In this document: positions 1 to 7,150 of the stretch, in pieces | Layout of the letters: each line of letters begins with the position of its first letter | Numbering within the stretch: the first letter of the stretch is position 1 | DNA from: Actinomycetota bacterium | GTDB lineage: Bacteria > Actinomycetota > Humimicrobiia > Humimicrobiales > Humimicrobiaceae | DNA: 15,015 nucleotides | Assembly (NCBI GenBank): GCA_003563375.1 | Contig: PWSB01000146.1 | Location: 1 to 15,015 of the forward strand | Direction: 5' to 3' | Notes under the pieces: generated by a model | The model's database searches: none | Told to the model about the DNA's origin: nothing | The model's input: only the letters and a program-made list of their open reading frames with translations | Program-made: the position numbers and the translations under genes

Positions 1-270
1 ACAAGTACAGAAGAATAACTATTCGTAAAATATTGTAAAACCTAACAGCATATACAAATAAGAACGCTTCCCTTTTTAATCATTCCTACGGGAATAAGGT
101 ACCCCTTTTTCCAATTTCTCCAACTTTTGGGTTAACCTTCCTTTTTTTTCTGAAGCGAAAATAGACCTCCTCAATTTCCAGGATGCCCGCCAGTTTTCGC
201 TGGCCATGCTCCAGGACTGCCCAAAGCTTTGGATTTTTAAGATGTTATGTCTGAATCGATGAATATTATA
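1..270. other. Intergenic region without a convincing gene
   Basis: No reading frame here has a convincing start, ribosome site and protein-like composition. On the minus strand a 43-codon ATG frame (207 down to 76) gives a basic peptide, and an overlapping minus-strand frame stays open for about 50 codons without a good start, so this may be the decayed end of a former gene. Two small hairpins are visible: 82-86 with 91-95 around a TACG tetraloop, and GCCAG (189-193) with CTGGC (200-204). I see no tRNA, rRNA or insertion-sequence ends. Confidence 0.4.
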
Positions 271-298
271 TTGAAATATTTATATATTTTAGTATAAT
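271..298 (+). promoter_or_regulatory. Probable sigma-70-type promoter of the GGDEF/HD-GYP gene
   Basis: TTGAAA at 271-276 and a perfect TATAAT at 293-298 are separated by 16 bases in an AT-rich stretch. Transcription would start near 305, leaving a leader of about 30 bases before the ATG at 334. That leader is nearly all A/T and has no clear Shine-Dalgarno sequence. Confidence 0.5.
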
Positions 299-333
299 AA
301 TAATGTCAATTAATATTTATATTTTAAAAAAAT

Positions 334-2754
334 ATGGATTGGGAAGTCATCCCATATATTTCGGCATTGGTTATAGGCCTTATAATACCGCTGGCAGGCA
401 TATATTTTTTGCTAAGGTTTAAAAAGATATCAGGCTACCAATACGGGATCGCATTTTTTATAGGATGTTTCATTTGGATATTCTCCTACTATTTTGAGCT
501 TTTAAGCACTGCAGAATCCTCAAAAATACTTTGGAGCCAAATAAAATATTTCGGCATTACCGCAATTCCCGTATCTTTTTTTATGCTTTCCATGTTTTAT
601 TCAGGTTACAGAAAATGGGTCACTTCAAACAAAATATTATTGTTTTCCATAATACCCGCCACAACGATAGCCCTGGCTTTTACAAACTGGTCCCACAGGC
701 TTATGTGGTCCTCCATAGAGCTGCATCAGGGAAATCTGGTTTCTTACCTGAATATAAGCAATGGGGTATGGTTCTGGGTCTGGACAGCTTATTCTTATTC
801 ATTATTTATAATAAGTGTTGCCTTACTGGTCAAATTGCTTGTCAAAAAACAAAAGATTTTCAGGAACCATGCATTGGTAATGATAACCACCATATCAATA
901 CCGGTCTTGTTTAACCTCCTGGATATTTTTAGGATATACCCTATACATCATTTTGCCAGCACACCTCTTGCCGTTACCTTGGGGAGCACAGCTCTTCTTT
1001 ATGGATTCATTAGGTTGAAGGTAGGGGATTTTATACCCATAAGCATCGAGCCTGATATCGAGAACAATAAGGACATGGTCGTCGCTGTAGACAACAAGGA
1101 CAGGATTTTTTATGCTAATAAAAAAACAAAGGACAGCCTGGGCAAAAAGAGTATAATCGGAATGGATATAAACGATGCCTTGGGCTGCCGGATAGATATT
1201 GGAAGCAACAGTTTTGAAATAATAGAAGACCTAAGGCTTGACAGGCTCCCCAACGTATTCAGCCTAAGCGTCAACCCATATCTTAGCCTGGATAATAAAA
1301 TAATCGGAAGGATCTTTATATTTACGGATGTAACCGAACAAAAAATGGCTGAACAAAGGTACAGGTCGATTTTTGACAATTCGCTGGATGGAATCTTCAG
1401 GCTTGACATGGATGGTAATTATATACAGGCAAACAAATCCATGCTGGATATGTTTGCCTGCAAAGATAAGGGCGAACTGCCGGTCATAGAACTTGATGAA
1501 GATTTTAAATCCTTTCAGCCTTATAAAAAAACATTCGAAGTCCAACTGCCCAGAAAAAACGCCACAAAAATTTGGGGGGAAGTAAGCCTTTGGTCGGTAA
1601 AGGATAAAAACAACCATATCTTCTTTGAGGGCATAGTAAGGGATATAAGCAACAGGAAAAGATCAGAAGCCAAAATCAAATATTTAAGTTTTCATGACAG
1701 CCTGACCAAGCTCTATAACCGGAACTTTTTTGAAGAAGAAGTAAAAAGGCTGGATTCAGAAAGGCTTTTGCCGATAAGCCTTATAATCGGTGATGTAAAC
1801 GGCCTAAAACTAATTAATGATACATTCGGCCACAAAAAAGGGGATGAGCTTCTATGCAGTATTTCAAAAATATTGAAAAACTGTTTCCGTAAAGAAGATA
1901 TAGTGGCCAGATGGGGAGGGGATGAATTTATTGCTATTCTTCCCCAGACCTCCAATAAGGATGCCCAAAGAATCATAAAAAGGATAAAAAAGAGATGTTT
2001 TTCTGAAAGCTGCAGGCAACTTACTTTAAGCATATCACTGGGCTGTGCCACCAAAGAAAGCAAAGACCAGGATTTAAATGCGCTCATAAAAGAAGCTGAA
2101 GACAGGATGTACAGGCATAAGCTTATCGAAAACAGAAGCACCAGGAGCAGGATAATATCATCCCTCGAAAAAACCCTGGAGGAAAGGGATTATGAGACTG
2201 AGGAGCATATGAAGAGGATGAAGCTGCTGTCAAAGAAAATGGGCCAAAGGCTGAACCTAACCCAATCAGAGCTTGATGAGCTAAATCTTCTGGCCACGCT
2301 CCATGATATAGGCAAGATAGCATTGGCAGACCACATTATCCTAAAGCCTGGAAAATTGACTTCTGATGAATGGAAGACGATAAAGAAACACCCGGAGATA
2401 GGATACCGTATAGCCAGCCAGAGCCCTGAACTTATACTCATTGCTGATTCTATCCTGTCCCATCATGAAAAATGGGACGGAACAGGTTATCCTAGGGGGC
2501 TCAAAGGTGATAAAATCCCTTTTGCGGCAAGGATTATCTCTGTTCTAGATGCCTTTGACGCTATGACCAATGACCGGCCCTATAGAAAAGCAATAGGAAG
2601 AGACAGAGCGATGGATGAAATAATAAGGTGTTCGGGCACGCAATTTGACCCCAAAATAGTTTCTGCTTTCATAGAATTAGCCACAAAAGAGGTTGACATA
2701 TGTCAGGAGGTAAGAAAGCCGCCATCCACGGGAAGCAGGGCTCCCTGTATATAG
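334..2754 (+). CDS. Membrane PAS-GGDEF-HD-GYP cyclic-di-GMP turnover protein
   Basis: An 806-residue signalling protein. Residues about 8-227 form seven hydrophobic segments resembling the 7TM sensor module found in some histidine kinases. Two PAS-like domains follow (about 246-340 and 342-455). The GGDEF domain carries an intact GGDEF motif (528-532) preceded five residues earlier by RKED (519-522), which matches the RxxD product-inhibition site. The HD-GYP domain has HD at 657-658, then HHEKWDGTGYP at 710-720, so both diguanylate cyclase and phosphodiesterase sites look intact. From family knowledge it would make and/or degrade c-di-GMP in response to a membrane or ligand signal sensed by the 7TM/PAS part. 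The ATG at 334 has no strong ribosome site. The last 17 or so residues lie beyond the HD-GYP fold and are encoded opposite the conserved C-terminus of the convergent SDR gene. The signal sensed and the net enzyme direction cannot be read from sequence. Confidence 0.9.
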   Translation: MDWEVIPYISALVIGLIIPLAGIYFLLRFKKISGYQYGIAFFIGCFIWIFSYYFELLSTAESSKILWSQIKYFGITAIPVSFFMLSMFYSGYRKWVTSNKILLFSIIPATTIALAFTNWSHRLMWSSIELHQGNLVSYLNISNGVWFWVWTAYSYSLFIISVALLVKLLVKKQKIFRNHALVMITTISIPVLFNLLDIFRIYPIHHFASTPLAVTLGSTALLYGFIRLKVGDFIPISIEPDIENNKDMVVAVDNKDRIFYANKKTKDSLGKKSIIGMDINDALGCRIDIGSNSFEIIEDLRLDRLPNVFSLSVNPYLSLDNKIIGRIFIFTDVTEQKMAEQRYRSIFDNSLDGIFRLDMDGNYIQANKSMLDMFACKDKGELPVIELDEDFKSFQPYKKTFEVQLPRKNATKIWGEVSLWSVKDKNNHIFFEGIVRDISNRKRSEAKIKYLSFHDSLTKLYNRNFFEEEVKRLDSERLLPISLIIGDVNGLKLINDTFGHKKGDELLCSISKILKNCFRKEDIVARWGGDEFIAILPQTSNKDAQRIIKRIKKRCFSESCRQLTLSISLGCATKESKDQDLNALIKEAEDRMYRHKLIENRSTRSRIISSLEKTLEERDYETEEHMKRMKLLSKKMGQRLNLTQSELDELNLLATLHDIGKIALADHIILKPGKLTSDEWKTIKKHPEIGYRIASQSPELILIADSILSHHEKWDGTGYPRGLKGDKIPFAARIISVLDAFDAMTNDRPYRKAIGRDRAMDEIIRCSGTQFDPKIVSAFIELATKEVDICQEVRKPPSTGSRAPCI

Positions 2755-3521
2755 CTTGCCATGTCACTAGCCAAAAATAATACTACTTTAGCTACTTCGT
2801 CAGGATGTCCCCAGCGTCCCAGTGCCAACCTTGATTGAAAATCATATCCTGTCTTTATCAAGTTAAACCGGAACTTGCTTAAAGCAGTTTTTACAATAGC
2901 ATCTACGCCCGGGGTCTTTATTGCTCCAGGCAATATTACATTTACCCTGTAGCCCATCTTTCCATAATCCCTAGCCAGAGACCTTGTAAGTGCTATTATT
3001 CCGGATTTTGTCATACTATAATGAGCCATATCCTCCTTGAAGGGAATAATAGCCTCTATGGAAGAAATATTTATTATGATTCCTCCCCGGCTTCCCCTTC
3101 TTTTTATAAAATTCTGGCTCATCCAGACCATCGAATTGAGGTTAATATCGACCAGCTTCTTCAAAAATTCTTCTTCAAGGTCCATATAATTCTTAAAGGG
3201 ATAGATCCCTGCATTATTGACAAGTATATCCGGAAGCTTTGAAAATTCCTCCCATACGCTGTCAATCTCAGCTTTTCTGGAGAGGTCCAGCAGGCATTCT
3301 TTGCTGTTGCATAAATTATGGCCGATGCTTTCCCGGGTTTTAGTCAGGCCGTCCCTGTTTATATCTGAAAGTATAAGTTCAGAGCCTGCTTCAGCAAACC
3401 TTTTTGCTATTGCTCTGCCTATACCTGAAGCGGCACCTGTGATCAGCGAAGTCTTCCCTTTCAGGGAGATGAGCTTGCTTAATTTAACCAGGTCTTTAGG
3501 ATATGTCTTTTTAATCATCAT
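2703..3521 (-). CDS. SDR-family NAD(P)-dependent oxidoreductase
   Basis: A 272-residue classical short-chain dehydrogenase/reductase. The cofactor motif TGAASGIG is at residues 28-35, an Asp at 53 ends the second strand (in the family this tends to favour NAD over NADP), NNAG is at 102-105, the catalytic Ser is at 153/154 and the YxxxK pair is Tyr168/Lys172. The C-terminus, GGFLTS after PVD, is typical of the family. About 20 residues precede the Rossmann fold, a modest N-terminal extension. The substrate is not predictable; annotations such as 3-oxoacyl-ACP reductase or glucose dehydrogenase for this class are generic. It lies downstream of the flavoenzyme gene on the same strand, after a 137-base gap with a strong inverted repeat, and has its own promoter-like site very close to the start codon. 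Its 3' end overlaps the GGDEF/HD-GYP gene by 52 bases. Confidence 0.9.
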   Translation of the reverse strand: MMIKKTYPKDLVKLSKLISLKGKTSLITGAASGIGRAIAKRFAEAGSELILSDINRDGLTKTRESIGHNLCNSKECLLDLSRKAEIDSVWEEFSKLPDILVNNAGIYPFKNYMDLEEEFLKKLVDINLNSMVWMSQNFIKRRGSRGGIIINISSIEAIIPFKEDMAHYSMTKSGIIALTRSLARDYGKMGYRVNVILPGAIKTPGVDAIVKTALSKFRFNLIKTGYDFQSRLALGRWGHPDEVAKVVLFLASDMASYIQGALLPVDGGFLTS

Positions 3522-3527
3522 GATTTA

Positions 3528-3556
3528 ATTATAATCTAAAATTGGAGTGAGGCAAA
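3528..3556 (-). promoter_or_regulatory. Promoter very close to the SDR start codon (possible leaderless mRNA)
   Basis: Read on the minus strand, TTGCCT is followed after about 16 bases by a perfect TATAAT at 3533-3528. The expected transcription start is at or next to the ATG ending at 3521, and no Shine-Dalgarno sequence lies between. This suggests a leaderless or nearly leaderless transcript. Confidence 0.4.
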
Positions 3557-3569
3557 TTATAAGGATTAT

Positions 3570-3602
3570 GCTGATGCCCAGGCAAGCATCCTGGGCATCA
3601 GC
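3570..3602. repeat. Perfect 13-bp inverted repeat with 7-base loop
   Basis: GCTGATGCCCAGG (3570-3582) and CCTGGGCATCAGC (3590-3602) are perfect complements around the loop CAAGCAT. The hairpin lies downstream of the flavoenzyme stop codon and upstream of the SDR promoter. On neither strand is it followed by a proper T-run, so it is not a classical intrinsic terminator. The loop-side GCAAGC (3582-3587) is also complementary to GCTTGC (3618-3623), which would allow an alternative pairing or pseudoknot. It may stabilise mRNA ends, act as a Rho-type or processing site, or bind a protein dimer. Confidence 0.75.
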
Positions 3603-3658
3603 ACTATGGGGCAGAAAGCTTGCAGCCTCAGCCTGCGGGCTAATGCTTATTTAAAAAG

Positions 3659-5602
3659 CTATATCTTTTTTGTCCTATGGAAACCATCCCTTATAGCATC
3701 GATGATCTTTCCGCAGCCTTTTGCATCACCGCATGCAAACAATTTAGGGACCACTCCTTTAAGTTCTTTTAACAGTTCGTTTACCGGGGTTACCCCAAGG
3801 GACAGGATTATTGTATCAGCCTCGATTGTCTTTTTATTTCCATCACGGTCAGAGACTATAACACCCTCTTCCACCACTTCTGTTGCGCTGGTCTTTGTCA
3901 GGATTTCGATGCCTCTTTTATTCATCTCGCCTAGTAAATAAATACGGGTCACAGCATCCATATCTGTGGCCACCTCGTCAAGCATTTCTACCAGAGTCAC
4001 TTCTTTTCCCTTAGAGGCTATGAAATTTGCGGTCTCGGTACCTACAAGACCTCCCCCCAGCACGGTGACTTTGTCTCCTTGCACTTCAGCTTTTCCTGCT
4101 ATCACATCGTGTGCGGTCATGACTTTGCTGCTGTCTATGCCTGGTATATTTGGAATCACCGGCTTTCCTCCTGTAGCAACTATGGCTACATCCGGCCTTT
4201 CCTGTTCAACTAAAGCCCTGTCCACCTCTGTATTTAACATTACCTTCACATTATCTAATCGGTCAAGCATGATATCACGGTAGGTGACCAGGGTCTCTAT
4301 CTCTTCTTTGCCTGGAAGTTTTGTCGACAGTATAAGCTGTTCGCCGCCAAGCCGGTCATTTCTCTCATATAGGGTAACCTCATGTCCACGCATGCCTGCG
4401 GTGATGGCAGCTTCCATGCCAGCAGGGCCTCCGCCTATCACCATTACTTTCTTAGCTTCCGGTGCTGGGGTGATCCTGCTTTCTTCCTCTCTCCCTACCC
4501 GGGGGTTTACCGTACAGGCCAGATGCTGGAGCTTGAATATGGATAGGATACAATTATTGCATCTTATACAATTACATATCTCTTCTTCTCTTCCCTGGGC
4601 TAATTTGTTTGGAAGGTATGGATCTGCGATCAAAGCCCGTCCGAAGGATATAAAATCTGCCTTTCCTTCCTGGAGGGTCTGTTCCCCCAGTTCAGGGGTT
4701 ATGCTGCTTACTGCTATGACCGGCACATCTACAACCTCCTTGATCTGTTCAGCCAGACCTATTATAGGGCCGTGTGGAATATGCATGGGGGATATGATCT
4801 TCTCACTTCCTCCCGCATCATAGAAACTTCCAACAGATACATGAATGGCATCCGCTCCCGCCTCTACCAATCTGGGGGCTATCTTTTTTGTATCTTCAAT
4901 AGTGATCCCCCCTTCAAGATACTCATCACCGCTGAAACGAAATATTATAGGGAAATCCGGTCCGGTCTTGGCCCTGATGTTCTCTACTATCTCCCGTGCA
5001 AACCTTAACCGGCCTTCGAAATCGCCTCCGTAGCTGTCTGTTCTTTTATTGGAATAAGGCGATAAAAACTGTGCGACCAGGTAACCGTGTGCGCCGTGGA
5101 CCTCTACAGCATCAAATCCTGCCCTTTGGGCCCTAAAAGCTCCGTCTCCAAAAGCTTCCACCAGCCCCTTTATCTCATCTTCGCTTAATTCCTTGGGCAC
5201 TTCCCCAACGGCCAGGCAGGGGATTGCCGAAGGTGCTACGCTTTGTCCGCCTATAACTGAACAGTAGGCTGCCCTTCCTGCATGGTGAAGCTGTACAGCA
5301 CATTTTGCTCCTCTTTCATGTATGCCTTCGGCAAGCCTTGACAGGCCCGGGATAAAATTGTCCCTGTATATGCCGGGTACGCAGGGAAGGGGGGCACCCA
5401 GTTTATCGACCGAGACAACCCCCAGGATCTGCAGTCCTGCACCGCCCTCTGCCCGTTCAAATTGGTAATTGTTGTAGTAATCATTGAGGCTTTGGTCAAC
5501 AGAGGCCAGGCATGTGCCCATGGGGGGCATGACTATCCTGTTTTTTAGCCGCATCTTGCCGATTAGGCCTTGTTCAAATAATTTTTCAAATTTATTTGCC
5601 AT
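3659..5602 (-). CDS. OYE-family NADH:flavin oxidoreductase / 2,4-dienoyl-CoA reductase-like iron-sulfur flavoenzyme
   Basis: A 647-residue enzyme with the three-part layout of 2,4-dienoyl-CoA reductase, 2-enoate reductase and trimethylamine dehydrogenase. Residues about 5-335 form an FMN TIM barrel with the conserved HGAHGY at 169-174. Cysteines 345, 348, 351 and 363 (C-x2-C-x2-C-x11-C) would hold a 4Fe-4S cluster; this spacing is that of trimethylamine dehydrogenase rather than the C-x2-C-x3-C of E. coli FadH as I remember it. An FAD-binding GGGPAG lies at 390-395 and a second NAD(P)-binding GGGLVG at 516-521. It probably passes electrons from NAD(P)H through FAD, Fe-S and FMN to an activated C=C bond; the substrate (enoate, dienoyl-CoA, steroid-like or other) is unknown. 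The ATG is well supported by AAAGGAGA about seven bases upstream, and a promoter lies further up. The SDR gene downstream could act on a related carbonyl compound, but this is only context. Confidence 0.9.
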   Translation of the reverse strand: MANKFEKLFEQGLIGKMRLKNRIVMPPMGTCLASVDQSLNDYYNNYQFERAEGGAGLQILGVVSVDKLGAPLPCVPGIYRDNFIPGLSRLAEGIHERGAKCAVQLHHAGRAAYCSVIGGQSVAPSAIPCLAVGEVPKELSEDEIKGLVEAFGDGAFRAQRAGFDAVEVHGAHGYLVAQFLSPYSNKRTDSYGGDFEGRLRFAREIVENIRAKTGPDFPIIFRFSGDEYLEGGITIEDTKKIAPRLVEAGADAIHVSVGSFYDAGGSEKIISPMHIPHGPIIGLAEQIKEVVDVPVIAVSSITPELGEQTLQEGKADFISFGRALIADPYLPNKLAQGREEEICNCIRCNNCILSIFKLQHLACTVNPRVGREEESRITPAPEAKKVMVIGGGPAGMEAAITAGMRGHEVTLYERNDRLGGEQLILSTKLPGKEEIETLVTYRDIMLDRLDNVKVMLNTEVDRALVEQERPDVAIVATGGKPVIPNIPGIDSSKVMTAHDVIAGKAEVQGDKVTVLGGGLVGTETANFIASKGKEVTLVEMLDEVATDMDAVTRIYLLGEMNKRGIEILTKTSATEVVEEGVIVSDRDGNKKTIEADTIILSLGVTPVNELLKELKGVVPKLFACGDAKGCGKIIDAIRDGFHRTKKI

Positions 5603-5661
5603 CTAAGATCTCCTTTCATCTAAGACTGAAACCAATCCTTCTCGAACCAAAACTATTTTTA

Positions 5662-5690
5662 ATGGTATATGAGGCATTTATGCAAGTCAA
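5662..5690 (-). promoter_or_regulatory. Probable promoter of the OYE-family gene
   Basis: On the minus strand TTGACT (5690-5685) and TACCAT (5667-5662) are separated by 17 bases, a good -35/-10 arrangement. The leader to the ATG at 5602 would be about 50 bases and ends in AAAGGAGA. The photolyase gene ends just upstream, so this promoter would separate the two units. Confidence 0.45.
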
Positions 5691-5708
5691 AGCAGCAGAT
5701 TTTTGTGG

Positions 5709-7064
5709 CTATTTTAAAAGATCTAATTTTTTTATCTTCTCTATATAGCTTCCTGTATCAAATTTCTTACTAAGGCCTTTATAGGACATGTACCTCACCT
5801 TGCCAAAAATCTCCCTATCTTTCCACGCACGGTCATGGACAGCCCCTATACTCCAGGCTATACCTGTGTATCCGTTTGGGTCACGTCCATCCAGTAGGTA
5901 GCGGTCGTTTAGATAGATAGCAGATTTAAGTGCCTCAAATGGGTTTTTTGCCCATTCCAGAAGCTTCTTTGCCCAGTACATCCTCATATATCCATGCATC
6001 TTGCCTGTTTTTACCATCTCTATTTGGGCAGCATTCCATATATCATCATGGGTGTCCCCGCATTCAAGCCGCTTTAGGCTATAAATATATGGGCGCTTAT
6101 CATCTATGTGGGCAAGCAAGGTCTTTTTTGCCCATCCAGGAAATCCTTCAAAACGGTCATAGTCCCTGTTGTAATAGCAGAAATTGTCAGAAAGCTCTTT
6201 TCTCACTATAAGTTCTTCTAAAAATGCATCTGTATTTTTATCAGGCTCGATTTTTAAGGTCTCCAGGGCAATCCTCTGCGAAGAGACCTGGCCAAAGTGA
6301 AGGTATGCAGATAGGTTTGAGGTACAATCCTTGGAGGGATCATTCCTGTTTTTAGCATAATCTTTAAGTTTTCTGGCTAAAAAATCCTCCATGACTACAA
6401 ATGCTTGCTTCTGTCCTGGTTTTTGGACAAGTTTTTTTAACAATCCTCTGCCCAGGCCCCTTTCCTTATAGATCTTTTCCCATTTGTTGCCAAACAGCTT
6501 AAATCCTTCAGGGATATCCTGTTTTTTTAGGCTGTCAAAATCTTTTAAAAACCTATTCTTGAGCCTGTCGATTTTGGGACGAAATGTATAAGCCGCATAT
6601 TCCTGTTTGTCAGAAGCCTGCCAGCAGGGGACTATATTATGTGCATCCACCTCATATACCGGTACCCGTGAGCTTTTCATTATTTTTTCCACCCATCCTC
6701 TTTTTATCTTTAACGGGCTAAAATCTGTGACTAAAGAAGATATTTGGTGCATCTTTGAAAAATGGATGACGGCCTCCCAGGGTTTTCCCTCAGCCAATAT
6801 AAAGGGAATGTTTTTTTCTGAAAGGTCTGCTTCAACCTCTTTTAAGCCTTCAAGCATAAACAAGAAATGCTTCTTTTGTGCATTAAGATAACTTTTGGCT
6901 AGGCAGAATAGCACCACCAGGGGCTTATTTGTGCTAAAAGCCAGGTTTTGGGAGAAAAGAAGCGCCCAATTATCCTTGGCTCTCTGATCCCTGCTCATCC
7001 AGTAGACCACAGGGCCCTTGCCCATTTTTCCTTCTTTTAGTTTTCTGCTTCTTTCTATGTCCAA
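5709..7064 (-). CDS. phr: Class II deoxyribodipyrimidine (CPD) photolyase
   Basis: A 451-residue cytoplasmic FAD enzyme that uses blue light to split cyclobutane pyrimidine dimers. The N-terminal block GPVVYWMSRDQR and the C-terminal blocks SNLSAYLHFGQVSSQR, TGKMHGYMRMYWAKK, DGRDPNGYTGIAWSIG and VHDRAW are characteristic of class II photolyases, the group shared by methanogens, some bacteria, plants and animals. The frame begins with TTG at 7064 (TTGGACATAGAA). An in-frame ATG lies 13 codons in, at 7025, with a good AAGGA upstream. However, the residues between (RSRKLKEGK) resemble the conserved N-terminal run that precedes GPVVYW in methanogen homologues as I remember them, so I prefer the TTG start. 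An in-frame TAA five codons upstream limits the choice. It is divergently arranged from the copper ATPase and is probably transcribed alone. Confidence 0.93.
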   Translation of the reverse strand: MDIERSRKLKEGKMGKGPVVYWMSRDQRAKDNWALLFSQNLAFSTNKPLVVLFCLAKSYLNAQKKHFLFMLEGLKEVEADLSEKNIPFILAEGKPWEAVIHFSKMHQISSLVTDFSPLKIKRGWVEKIMKSSRVPVYEVDAHNIVPCWQASDKQEYAAYTFRPKIDRLKNRFLKDFDSLKKQDIPEGFKLFGNKWEKIYKERGLGRGLLKKLVQKPGQKQAFVVMEDFLARKLKDYAKNRNDPSKDCTSNLSAYLHFGQVSSQRIALETLKIEPDKNTDAFLEELIVRKELSDNFCYYNRDYDRFEGFPGWAKKTLLAHIDDKRPYIYSLKRLECGDTHDDIWNAAQIEMVKTGKMHGYMRMYWAKKLLEWAKNPFEALKSAIYLNDRYLLDGRDPNGYTGIAWSIGAVHDRAWKDREIFGKVRYMSYKGLSKKFDTGSYIEKIKKLDLLK

Positions 7065-7150
7065 AGCCCTAATTTTTTATTTATCCACAAAAGGCATATA
7101 AATAGTTATTATAATACTAAGATAGAATATTTTAATAAAAAAAAATAGAT
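7065..7150. promoter_or_regulatory. Divergent promoter region between photolyase and copper ATPase genes
   Basis: This 86-bp AT-rich spacer must hold both promoters. The palindrome ATTATAAT (7108-7115) gives a perfect TATAAT on each strand: 7110-7115 on the plus strand and 7113-7108 on the minus strand. No convincing -35 hexamer is seen for either direction. Leaders of about 30-36 bases would precede both genes. Neither start codon has a strong Shine-Dalgarno sequence. Confidence 0.35.

Noticed and set aside
3217..5033. Several plus-strand frames of 60-180 codons opposite the SDR and OYE-family genes
   Set aside because: Low-complexity shadows without ribosome sites or recognisable domains; the minus-strand genes are well supported.
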